Positions 1-5,736 of a stretch of DNA of 9,276 nucleotides are shown one piece after another. The DNA comes from Rubrobacter sp. (GTDB taxonomy: Bacteria; Actinomycetota; Rubrobacteria; Rubrobacterales; Rubrobacteraceae). The translations under genes were made by a program, and so were the position numbers. The DNA is taken from contig JADDPV010000162.1 in the NCBI GenBank assembly GCA_016781705.1, forward strand, positions 1 through 9,276. Direction: 5' to 3'. The notes under the pieces are model-generated. The model had not been told where the DNA came from. It worked only from the letters and a program-made list of their open reading frames with translations, and did not search any database. Each line of letters starts with the position of its first letter. Position 1 is the first letter of the stretch.

Positions 1-41
1 TTACTCCGAGTTTAAGCTTGGGAATCCGGATTGGTCTCATG
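1..41 (-). CDS. Possible N-terminus of a gene running off the left edge
   Basis: An ATG at 39-41 (minus strand) opens a frame that stays open for 13 codons to the window edge and would begin MRPIRIPKLKLGV. A GGAGGGG Shine-Dalgarno-like run lies about 6 bases upstream of the ATG. This placement, 52 bases after the DUF305 stop and on the same strand, would suit a further operon member. Against it, several codons end in A or T (AGA, CCA, ATT, CTT, AAA, GTA), unlike the neighbouring genes, and the segment is too short to test. I do not recognise the peptide. It may be only intergenic DNA. Confidence 0.25.
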
Positions 42-93
42 GGCAGCCCCTCCGGCCCACAGCTTACACCCGTCAGGATTTATCTGTCTGTAC

Positions 94-732
94 TTAGTGG
101 TGGTGTCCTCTGTGCGAGGACGAGCCCCCTTCGGGCTTCGCTCCCCGATCTTCGAGCATCTCCCGCATGACCTCTATCTCGGCCTTCTGCGAGGCGATGA
201 TGCCCTCGGCGAGGCGCCTGACCTCGGGGCGGTCTGTCTCGTCGAGGACGGCCTCGGCCATCGGCACGGCGGCCTGGTGGTGCGGGATCATGAGTTGCAG
301 GAAGCGCCTTTCGGCCTGCTCTGGAGAGGCTTTTCGCAAGGCTTCTATCTCCTCGGGAGTCGCCATGCCGGGCATGCGGCCGGTCGTGGGATGGCCCATC
401 CAGGCCATCGCGGGCTCGGCGCCGGTCATCGGTAGTCTCCAAACCGCGAGCCAGCCCTGCATCTGGCCGATCTGGGCCTGTTGGGTGAGGGAGACGTCCT
501 TGGCGAGCGTCTGCATCCTTGGGCTTACGGGCTTGTCGCGCAGGATCTCGGCCATCTCGACGGCCTGGGCGTGGTGGACCATCATGTCCCGGGCGAAGCC
601 GGCCTCCGCCGAGTCGTCCGCGGGCGGCCTGCTCGTCAGGTAGAGCGCGAGCACGGTGACGGCCAAAGCGCCGAAGACCACGGCGAGCAGCCAGGGCGCC
701 GCGGACGGGGAGATAGACGTACCTCGCTTCAC
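94..732 (-). CDS. DUF305 (CopM/ferritin-like fold) membrane-anchored Met/His-rich protein
   Basis: The protein has 212 residues from the GTG at 732. A short basic N-terminus leads into one hydrophobic segment (about 14-33), so it is probably anchored with its domain outside the membrane. Two copies of the DUF305 motif follow: FARDMMVHHAQAVEMA (about 46-61) and LMIPHHQAAVPMAE (about 147-160), each with a His pair and Met residues. A Met-rich linker (GRMPGM) lies between them. The tail is His-rich (HRGHHH). The family folds as a four-helix bundle. Some members, such as cyanobacterial CopM, bind copper, so a metal-binding or metal-protection role is inferred. An in-frame TTG at 741 is also possible, but its GCGAGG run directly abuts it, whereas GAGG sits 9 bases before the GTG. 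An in-frame TAA just upstream excludes longer starts. It lies downstream of the DUF3105 gene, probably in one transcript. Confidence 0.93.
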   Translation of the reverse strand: MKRGTSISPSAAPWLLAVVFGALAVTVLALYLTSRPPADDSAEAGFARDMMVHHAQAVEMAEILRDKPVSPRMQTLAKDVSLTQQAQIGQMQGWLAVWRLPMTGAEPAMAWMGHPTTGRMPGMATPEEIEALRKASPEQAERRFLQLMIPHHQAAVPMAEAVLDETDRPEVRRLAEGIIASQKAEIEVMREMLEDRGAKPEGGSSSHRGHHH

Positions 733-790
733 TACTCTCAACCTCGCTTACGCATGTTCCCGCCCGGCGCTCGCTGCGCGCCCGCTCTTA

Positions 791-1381
791 CTACGCCGTA
801 GCGCTCGTGCCGCCCGTGCAGGTGGCGCCTAGCTCGGGGGTCTGCGGGCCCTGGCGGTAGGCCCGGATAAACCGCTCCAGGTCGGGGCTGTCGGCGTCCT
901 CAAGCTCCAATTGCTTGCCCCAGGCCGAGGCCACGATGGGGGAGTCGAGGCCGGGGTAGGGGCTCGCCAGCATGCAGGTCCGTGCTTCGACGAGCTCGCG
1001 TATCCGATCTTGCTGGTCGGCGGGCAGGTCGGGGCTGTAGGCGATCCAGACCGCCCCGTGCTCTAAGGTGTGGATGGCGTTCTCGTCGCGTATCGGCTCC
1101 TCGTAGAACCCCTCGTTCTGCCAGACGGGGTTGTGCTCCCCGCCGACGGGGGGGCTCTGCTCGTAGTCCACGTCCTCTTCGGAGTGATCGCCGGCCGGAC
1201 CCACGTCGTAGGTCTGGACCTCGACGGGGGGGGTGCTGGCCGCCTGCTGGCGGGCGTCTATCACGACGAGCGCGATAAAGCCGGCGAGAAACAGGGCGGC
1301 TATCGCCCCGACGATTACGTATGTCCTTGTGGAACCCCCGGACCCGCTGGCCCGGCCGCGCCCGCTGCTCCTCGTCGTCAA
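791..1381 (-). CDS. DUF3105 domain protein, membrane-anchored
   Basis: The protein has 196 residues. A Ser/Gly/Arg-rich cytoplasmic N-terminus (1-20) is followed by one transmembrane segment (about 21-43) and an extracytoplasmic DUF3105 domain. Family hallmarks seen are PPVGGEHNPVWQNEGFY (77-93), which follows Y73, and the block NAIHTLEHGAVWIAY (101-115) with H104 and H108. Two cysteines (C136, C188) may pair outside the cell. The function of DUF3105 is unknown; conserved His, Trp and Tyr residues would fit a metal or cofactor site, but that is inference. The start is TTG. It has AAGGA 5 bases upstream, and an in-frame TAG five codons upstream rules out an earlier start. The DUF305 gene follows after about 50 bases, so the two probably share a transcript. 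Confidence 0.92.
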   Translation of the reverse strand: MTTRSSGRGRASGSGGSTRTYVIVGAIAALFLAGFIALVVIDARQQAASTPPVEVQTYDVGPAGDHSEEDVDYEQSPPVGGEHNPVWQNEGFYEEPIRDENAIHTLEHGAVWIAYSPDLPADQQDRIRELVEARTCMLASPYPGLDSPIVASAWGKQLELEDADSPDLERFIRAYRQGPQTPELGATCTGGTSATA

Positions 1382-1475
1382 GATCTTCCTTCTCTAGCCT
1401 CCGACGAGATCCTAGCATACGGAGCCCGCCTCTCCGAGGGGTACCAGGCCGGGCGACCCCTCGCGCGCCACGAAT

Positions 1476-1507
1476 CGTCCCGATGCGGGTTGCGCGTTGG
1501 CGGGACG
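1476..1507 (-). terminator. Hairpin after the CDF gene, candidate terminator
   Basis: A perfect 7-bp inverted repeat (CGTCCCG / CGGGACG, 18-base loop) begins 8 bases past the CDF stop codon. It is followed by ATTCGT rather than a U-run, so it is at best a weak intrinsic terminator or an RNA 3' end stabiliser. It sits in the 134-base gap before the DUF3105 gene, which implies that the DUF3105-DUF305 pair may have its own promoter. I saw only poor -10 candidates there (TAGGAT near 1411-1416). Confidence 0.4.
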
Positions 1508-1515
1508 GTCTCTGT

Positions 1516-2433
1516 CTACCGCTCGCTGCGGGAGGGGAAGCGGAGGGTCTGGAGGGAGGCGTGGTGGTCGCCCGCGTGGTCCACCTGAAGGGTGGTGTGG
1601 GAGATCCCGAACTCGTGGGCCAAAAGCTCTTCGAGGTCGCGGCGGCGGGCGTGGCAGTTCTCGTGGTGGCCGACGAGGACGTGGGCGGAGAGGGCGGGGA
1701 AGCCCGAGGTGATGGTCCAGATGTGGAGGTCGTGGACCTCCGTTACGCCTTCGGCCGCGGCCATCCTGCGGCCCACCTCCTCCGCGTTCAGGCCGCGGGG
1801 GGTCGCTTCGAGGAGGACGTTGGTCGAGTCGCGCAGGAGCCTCCAGGAGCTCGCCAGGATCAGGAGCCCAATGGCGGTGCTGATCAGGGGGTCGGCGTAG
1901 CGCCAGCCGGTGAGGATGATGACGCCGGCGGCGGCCATCGCGCCCACGGAGCCCAGAGCGTCGGCGATCACGTGCCTCATCGCGCCCTCGACGTTGAGGC
2001 TCTCGCCGCCCGACCGCGAGAGGATAAAGGCGCCAGCCACGTTGACGAGGAGACCCAAGGTCGCGACCGCCAGCATCGGTGTGCCCAGAACCTCCGTGGG
2101 CTCCCGCAACCGCGAGAAAGCCTCGACGAAGACCCAGATCGAGATCGCCACCAGCGCGACCCCGTTAGCCAGGGCCGCCAGGATCTCGGCCCGCCGGTAG
2201 CCGAAGCTCCTCTCTGGTGTGGCTGGCTTGCCGGCCAGCCAGGCGGCGAAGAGGGCGAGACCTAGCGAGAGGTTGTCCGAGAGCATGTGCCCAGCGTCCG
2301 CGAGCAGCGCGAGGCTCCCGGTCAGGAGGCCGCCGACGACCTCGACGGCGGTGAAGCCCGCCGTAAGCGCGAGCACTACCGCCAGCGCCCGGCGGTCTTC
2401 CGTACGCGTACCGTGTTCGTGTGTGTGGGCCAC
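1516..2433 (-). CDS. Cation diffusion facilitator (CDF) metal efflux transporter, CzcD/ZitB type
   Basis: The protein has 305 residues, the usual CDF length. It exports divalent metal ions (typically Zn2+, also Co2+ or Cd2+) across the cytoplasmic membrane by proton exchange. The N-terminus has a short His-rich stretch (HTHEH). Six hydrophobic segments follow. TM2 carries ADAGHMLSD with H49 and D53, and TM5 carries HVIAD with H154 and D158; together these form the four-residue transport site, and the His/Asp set is typical of Zn2+-selecting members. Positively charged and Gly-rich loops separate the segments. The C-terminal cytoplasmic domain (about 210-290) contains VHDLHIWTITSG (H234, H237) and HTTLQVDH, typical of the dimerising metal-sensing domain. 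The GTG start is forced by an in-frame TAG four codons upstream. No Shine-Dalgarno is visible, but a TAGAAT box ends 6 bases before the GTG, suggesting a leaderless mRNA. The exact metal cannot be read from sequence alone. Confidence 0.96.
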   Translation of the reverse strand: MAHTHEHGTRTEDRRALAVVLALTAGFTAVEVVGGLLTGSLALLADAGHMLSDNLSLGLALFAAWLAGKPATPERSFGYRRAEILAALANGVALVAISIWVFVEAFSRLREPTEVLGTPMLAVATLGLLVNVAGAFILSRSGGESLNVEGAMRHVIADALGSVGAMAAAGVIILTGWRYADPLISTAIGLLILASSWRLLRDSTNVLLEATPRGLNAEEVGRRMAAAEGVTEVHDLHIWTITSGFPALSAHVLVGHHENCHARRRDLEELLAHEFGISHTTLQVDHAGDHHASLQTLRFPSRSER

Positions 2434-2439
2434 CGCGTT

Positions 2440-2445
2440 ATTCTA
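2440..2445 (-). promoter_or_regulatory. -10-like box for the CDF gene (leaderless start)
   Basis: TAGAAT on the minus strand matches TATAAT at 5 of 6 positions and ends 6 bases before the GTG. Transcription starting about 7 bases downstream of the box would begin at the GTG itself. No clear -35 element is visible 16-18 bases upstream. Confidence 0.45.
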
Positions 2446-2456
2446 TCGCCGCGGGG

Positions 2457-2505
2457 CCGCTCCGTTGGGGAGGGCTACACACGCGCGGGCTATCGTCCGG
2501 AGCGG
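2457..2505 (-). repeat. Inverted repeat between the 78-residue gene and the CDF gene
   Basis: Perfect 8-bp arms (CCGCTCCG at 2457-2464, CGGAGCGG at 2498-2505) flank a 33-base loop. The right arm directly abuts the stop codon of the upstream 78-residue gene, and the left arm lies just upstream of the CDF -10 box. The loop contains a direct repeat GGGCTA (2472-2477 and 2487-2492, 15-base period). It could serve as a terminator for the htrA transcript, or as a binding site for a regulator of the metal exporter; the sequence does not decide. Confidence 0.4.
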
Positions 2506-2742
2506 TTACCGCCCGCGGTACTGGCGGAAGGCGAGCCAGAGGCCGAAGGCAACCTGGGAGGCGCCGAGGAGGCGCATGAGGGTGGGGTTATCCGCGAAGA
2601 AGCGGGCGGTCTTGCGGGCGCCTTCCGGACCGACCTCCCAGAGAAGCGAGTGCTCCCTCGGGGAGAGGAACGCGATTATTCCGTCCCCGAGCGTGACGAT
2701 GGCGAAGGTCTCGAGTAGCCGCCTGGTCCAGGTGCCTTGCAT
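2506..2742 (-). CDS. Small membrane protein, function unknown
   Basis: The protein has 78 residues. A hydrophobic stretch near 10-26 (FAIVTLGDGIIAFLSP) and a second near 58-72 (LLGASQVAFGLWLAF) suggest two membrane helices around a polar middle that includes KTARFFADNPTLMRL. The layout, a helix ending in a Pro-containing turn and then a second Gly-rich helix, loosely recalls DUF2065/YjeT-like small membrane proteins, but I would not assign the family. The ATG start is well supported: GGGAGGGAG lies immediately upstream, and the gene begins 13 bases after the HtrA stop, so the two are almost certainly co-transcribed. A role linked to envelope stress or protease function is inference from position only. 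Confidence 0.72.
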   Translation of the reverse strand: MQGTWTRRLLETFAIVTLGDGIIAFLSPREHSLLWEVGPEGARKTARFFADNPTLMRLLGASQVAFGLWLAFRQYRGR

Positions 2743-2755
2743 CTCTCCCTCCCTA

Positions 2756-3865
2756 CTACTCCGGACGCTCGCCGAGCGTCACGCTCAGCGTCCTCTCCTC
2801 GCCGTTACGGAAGACGGTAAGCCTGGCGGTGTCGCCCGGTTGGTAGTCGCGCAGCGCGCCGAGTAGATCCCCGTAGTTCGCTATCTCCGAGTCGCCCAGA
2901 GCGGTGATCACATCACCCCGCCGCACCCCGGCTTCGTCGGCGGCGCCGCCCGGTTTGACCCTCTGCACGAGCGCGCCGGAGTCTATGGGTAGGCCGAAGC
3001 GTTCCGCGCTCTCCGGCTCGAGGTCGACGGTGACGACGCCGAGGTAGGGGGTCGAGACCTCGCCGGTCTCGATGAGCTGGTCGGCGATGGAGGTCGCCGT
3101 GTCCGACGGGATGGCGAACCCGAGGTTCACGGCCCCGGTCTCCGAGGGTGGCAGGTAGGCGACGTTTATGCCGATGATCTCCCCGTCGCGGTTCGCGAGC
3201 GCGCCGCCGGAGTTGCCGGGGGAGATCGCCGCGTCGGTCTGGACGAGGTCGACGAGCGCCCGGCTCGCCTCAGGGTCATCGCCGGTGAGCTCGGGGGGGA
3301 ACTCGCGCCCGACGGCGCTGACGATGCCTGAGGTGACTGTGGACTCGAAGCCGGAAGGGCTGCCGATGGCGACGGCGAGCTGGCCCACGAGGAGATCCTC
3401 CCCGCTGAAGCTTGCCGCCGGCAGACCGCCGCGGTCCACGCGCAGCACCGCTATCTCGGAGTAGGGGTCGGCGCCCACGACCTCCGCGCTCTCGGTGGTG
3501 CCGTCGGCGAACGCGACGGACACCTCGCGCGCCCCCTCGACCACGTGGTTATTCGTCACGATGTAGCCGTCGGGGCTGTAGATCACGCCGCTCCCTACCC
3601 CTTCGCCCCTCTGGGTCCCGAGCGGCGTCCGCTGCGTGACCTCTACGTTGACCTGCACCACGCTGGGCCCGACCCGCGCCGCCACCCGCGCCACCGGCTC
3701 GTCCTCCGGTATCCGCGAGGGGACCGAGATCTGGGGGGAGGCCTGGGCCGCGGCGGCGTTGCTCTCCGGTGATTCGGATCTCTCCTCCGAACACCCCACG
3801 ACGAGCAGGGCGGCCAGCGCGGCGGCGTGCAGGAGAAGGGAGCGGGCTCTGCTCTTTGTGTCCAA
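2756..3865 (-). CDS. HtrA/DegP-type trypsin-like serine protease with one PDZ domain, probable lipoprotein
   Basis: The protein has 369 residues. It begins with a basic tip and a hydrophobic core ending in LVVGC (21-25), a lipobox-like site, so it is probably a lipid-anchored extracytoplasmic protein. A Ser/Ala/Pro-rich linker (26-56) follows. The chymotrypsin-fold protease domain (about 60-265) contains TNNHVV with catalytic H107 and SPGNSGGAL with catalytic S219. One PDZ domain (about 272-366) contains YLGV and GAADEAGVRRGDVI. The family degrades or refolds damaged envelope proteins. The motif that normally reads S/T/N-D-(I/L)-A-V reads SEIAVL here, placing Glu137 where the catalytic Asp is expected. 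The start is TTG with a perfect AGGAGG 11 bases upstream. An ATG at 3875 is in another frame, and no ATG or GTG lies between this TTG and the upstream in-frame stop. The 78-residue membrane protein follows after 13 bases. Confidence 0.95.
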   Translation of the reverse strand: MDTKSRARSLLLHAAALAALLVVGCSEERSESPESNAAAAQASPQISVPSRIPEDEPVARVAARVGPSVVQVNVEVTQRTPLGTQRGEGVGSGVIYSPDGYIVTNNHVVEGAREVSVAFADGTTESAEVVGADPYSEIAVLRVDRGGLPAASFSGEDLLVGQLAVAIGSPSGFESTVTSGIVSAVGREFPPELTGDDPEASRALVDLVQTDAAISPGNSGGALANRDGEIIGINVAYLPPSETGAVNLGFAIPSDTATSIADQLIETGEVSTPYLGVVTVDLEPESAERFGLPIDSGALVQRVKPGGAADEAGVRRGDVITALGDSEIANYGDLLGALRDYQPGDTARLTVFRNGEERTLSVTLGERPE

Positions 3866-3876
3866 CGTCTCGCATA

Positions 3877-3882
3877 CCTCCT
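3877..3882 (-). promoter_or_regulatory. Ribosome binding site of the htrA-like gene
   Basis: A perfect AGGAGG lies 11 bases upstream of the TTG at 3865. The only nearer start codon, an ATG one base after it, is too close and out of frame. This site therefore supports the unusual TTG start, though the spacing is slightly long. Confidence 0.6.
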
Positions 3883-3945
3883 GTAGGCGTCCGGGGCGCC
3901 CCGCCGGTCGCGGGGTCTATACGAGTGAGACCCGTGACGACCTAC

Positions 3946-3974
3946 GTTGTACCCCCTGAGGGCGGACGCGGCAA
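3946..3974 (-). promoter_or_regulatory. Candidate promoter for the htrA-like gene
   Basis: TTGCCG (3969-3974) and TACAAC (3946-3951) are separated by exactly 17 bases, each matching the sigma-70-type consensus at 4 of 6 positions. They lie about 80 bases upstream of the TTG start, in the 168-base gap between the 98-residue gene and htrA. Nothing else gene-like was seen in this gap. The site is predicted by eye only. Confidence 0.4.
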
Positions 3975-4033
3975 GGAGTAGTGTGGATTCCCCCGAAGGC
4001 GGGCCGCACGGACCACGCCGCGGCCGGCTGCGG

Positions 4034-4330
4034 CTAGGGGGTGGCCGCGTCGCCGGGGGCCAACCCTCGCAGCGCTTCCTTCACCTTCTCCTCCTCCTCG
4101 CGCAGGTAGAGGAAGACGTCCTGGGCGAAGCGGACGGCGTGCTCTTCGGGCAGGTTGATCCGCCGGTTCCCGATCACCGACTCGAGCTCCCGGATCGCCG
4201 CGTCGGCCATCCCGACCATGGTCTCGGCCTCCCGAAGGGTCTCCTCGCGCTCGGCGTCGGAGAGCTCGGGTACTCTCTGCAGCCTCTCCCTGTGCTCTTC
4301 GAGGTGCCTGATAAAGTCCCTGATGCCCAC
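4034..4330 (-). CDS. Small acidic helical protein, function unknown
   Basis: The protein has 98 residues, is rich in Glu, Arg and Leu, and has no signal peptide or membrane segment, so it is probably cytoplasmic. The sequence reads as long amphipathic helices: HLEEHRERLQRVPELSDAE (about 9-27), a REAETMVGMADAAIRELE helix (about 33-50), a short break at GNRRINLPEE, then FAQDVFLYLREEEEKVKEAL (68-87). Coiled-coil or helical-bundle pairing is likely. I do not recognise the family. The start is GTG, with an in-frame TAA four codons upstream and no Shine-Dalgarno. A perfect TATAAT ends 8 bases before it, so translation is probably leaderless. It stands alone between the nitrogenase-like pair and htrA and has its own promoter. 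No function is assigned. Confidence 0.7.
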   Translation of the reverse strand: MGIRDFIRHLEEHRERLQRVPELSDAEREETLREAETMVGMADAAIRELESVIGNRRINLPEEHAVRFAQDVFLYLREEEEKVKEALRGLAPGDAATP

Positions 4331-4338
4331 GGGACGGC

Positions 4339-4344
4339 ATTATA
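4339..4344 (-). promoter_or_regulatory. -10 box TATAAT for the 98-residue gene (leaderless start)
   Basis: A perfect TATAAT on the minus strand ends 8 bases before the GTG start codon, so transcription from the usual distance would begin at or within a base or two of the GTG. This is striking in such GC-rich DNA. No good -35 hexamer is visible 16-19 bases upstream. Confidence 0.6.
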
Positions 4345-4401
4345 TCGGCTCGGGGTCGGGACTCCAGGAAGACCTCGCGCGTCACCCCGTCCGAGCCGGT
4401 A

Positions 4402-4430
4402 GAGGCGGGACCCGCGCTAGCTCCCGCCCC
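4402..4430 (-). terminator. Hairpin after the BchB-like gene, candidate terminator
   Basis: On the minus strand GGGGCGGGA and TCCCGCCTC form a 9-bp stem (one G-U pair) with an 11-base loop, starting 6 bases after the stop codon of the BchB-like gene. No U-run follows. Its position at the end of the four-gene unit, with a new promoter directly downstream, supports a terminator or mRNA 3' end. Confidence 0.5.
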
Positions 4431-4436
4431 TTCGGT

Positions 4437-5729
4437 CTACGGCTGCCCCTGATCCTTCGCAGCCTCCTTCCGCGACCTGGTCAGTACCCCGTCGAGCGCG
4501 TCGGCGAGGACGCTTGACCCGGCGTAGCCCATGAGGGGCCGGCCCACGAAGGGCGTGCCCTTTGCGGGAGGACAGAGGGGGAGGAAGGGCACGCCAAGGG
4601 AGTCGGCCACCTCCTCTTCCAGGTGGGTCCCGACGACGAGGTCGGGGCTGGCGGCCTCGACGCGGGCCGCCACCTCCGCGGGGTCGTCCTCGACGAAAGC
4701 ACCTTCGGTGAAGGTGTTGGCGTGGAAGAGGAAGTCCCGCTCGAGGTGGGTGAGGTAGGTGCCGCAGGCGGCGACCTCGAGGCCGACCTCGCGGGCCAGG
4801 GCGTAGCCGAGGCCCAGAGGGTAGGTGAAGTCGCCGAAGATGGCGACCCTGCGGCCCTGCAAGACCTCGGGCGGCTCCAGCCGCGCGTACCACGGGAGCT
4901 TCGCCGTGTGGGCGAGCTCGGTCCAGATCGTCCGCTGCACGGTCTTCGGGTCGAGGTCGCACAGCTCGCCCACGGCCCGCAGCGCGGCGCCCGTCCCGGC
5001 GGCGCCTATCATGGGGGTCGTCACCCGCCCCGTTCCGAACTCGTCTTGCAGGTAGAGCGTCGCCGACTCGCCGACCTCCCGGTAGAGGAGCACGTTGGCC
5101 CAGGCGCGGGGGAGGCGGGCCAGCTCCGCGGCGCCCGCCCCGAGCGGCACCCTGGCGTTGACCTCGACCCCGATCAGGTCCAAAAGCCGCTCGGCCTCGG
5201 CGTACTCGGCACCCGCGCTCGGGCCGAAGACCGGCGGCCCGAAGAGGTTGACCGTCGGGTAGGGGCTCCTCTCCGGCCTCCCCCGCACGTGGGCCCGGAT
5301 GAGGTCCTCGAGCGCGAGCTCCGCGGCCTCGGTCTCCCTCATGCCGGGAGCCTCCCACGAGCACGTAACCAGCCGCGGGGTCTTTGCGGTCCCCAAGGAC
5401 TCGGCGAGGGAGGTGGCAGGGACGTTCTCTCCGGAGAGGAGCGCAGCCTCCGAGCGGGCCAGCACGATGGTCTCGGCTCTCGGGTGGCGCCGGACGACGC
5501 TTGCGAGGTCGCGGGCGAGGTCCCCCGGTGATTCTTTCGCCTCCTCGCCGAGCGGGCTCAGGGTGACGGGGGCCGCCTCCCCTACCCGCTCCCGGCTCCC
5601 GTAGAGCGCTGGGAAGTAGCCCTCGCCCGGCAGCGCGCGCAGCACGGCGTGCACGCCCCGCAGGCTCGCGGCCACGCGCAGGATGCCGTGGCTCCCAGGC
5701 CCCTCGTAGACGCCGCGCAGGAGCCTCAA
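4437..5729 (-). CDS. Nitrogenase-superfamily protein resembling BchB/ChlB (DPOR subunit B), divergent and shortened
   Basis: The protein has 430 residues. The N-terminus (VYEGPGSHGILRVAASLRG, then VHAVLRALPGEGYFPALY) aligns without gaps to BchB from residue 1. Other BchB-like blocks are VNLFGPPVFG (160-169), IGVEVNARVPLGA (186-198), KLPWYAR (277-283), RRVAIFGDFTYPLGLGYALA (293-312), PDLVVGTHLEE (362-372) and LMGYAGSSVLAD (399-410). In DPOR, BchB and BchN form the catalytic heterotetramer that reduces a tetrapyrrole with electrons from BchL. Here Glu36 replaces the cluster-ligand Asp36, the Asp after LPWYSR is missing, and the protein stops where the C-terminal PCP_red-type domain of BchB (total about 510-525) would begin. 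Its substrate is unknown. The TTG start is supported by GAGG overlapping the upstream stop and by alignment; only 7 bases separate it from the N-like gene. Confidence 0.85.
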   Translation of the reverse strand: MRLLRGVYEGPGSHGILRVAASLRGVHAVLRALPGEGYFPALYGSRERVGEAAPVTLSPLGEEAKESPGDLARDLASVVRRHPRAETIVLARSEAALLSGENVPATSLAESLGTAKTPRLVTCSWEAPGMRETEAAELALEDLIRAHVRGRPERSPYPTVNLFGPPVFGPSAGAEYAEAERLLDLIGVEVNARVPLGAGAAELARLPRAWANVLLYREVGESATLYLQDEFGTGRVTTPMIGAAGTGAALRAVGELCDLDPKTVQRTIWTELAHTAKLPWYARLEPPEVLQGRRVAIFGDFTYPLGLGYALAREVGLEVAACGTYLTHLERDFLFHANTFTEGAFVEDDPAEVAARVEAASPDLVVGTHLEEEVADSLGVPFLPLCPPAKGTPFVGRPLMGYAGSSVLADALDGVLTRSRKEAAKDQGQP

Positions 5730-5736
5730 GCGGACC

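Noticed and set aside
739..756. Five-codon upstream frame (ATG CGT AAG CGA GGT TGA) ahead of DUF305
   Set aside because: It lacks a convincing ribosome binding site and is too short to separate from chance.
1321..2265. Long plus-strand open frame of 314 codons opposite the CDF gene
   Set aside because: It is antisense to a clear CDF protein with all transport residues. Its translation is low-complexity Arg/Gly/Glu-rich with no recognisable domain, as expected of a shadow frame in GC-rich DNA.
4014..4034. GC-rich near-palindrome right after the 98-residue gene (GCCGCAGCCGGCCGCGGC on the minus strand)
   Set aside because: It is self-complementary with a mismatch but has no proper loop or U-run. 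It may assist termination but is not distinct enough from GC-rich background to list.
3942..4385. Alternative minus-strand frame of 147 codons overlapping the 98-residue gene
   Set aside because: Its ATG-started translation is Arg/Gly-rich and disordered-looking. The 98-residue frame gives regular amphipathic helices and has a TATAAT box placed for its GTG.
4417..5364. Minus-strand frame of 315 codons overlapping the BchB-like gene in another phase
   Set aside because: Its translation is almost wholly Arg/Gly/Pro/Ala and lacks motifs, while the overlapping frame matches BchB across its length.
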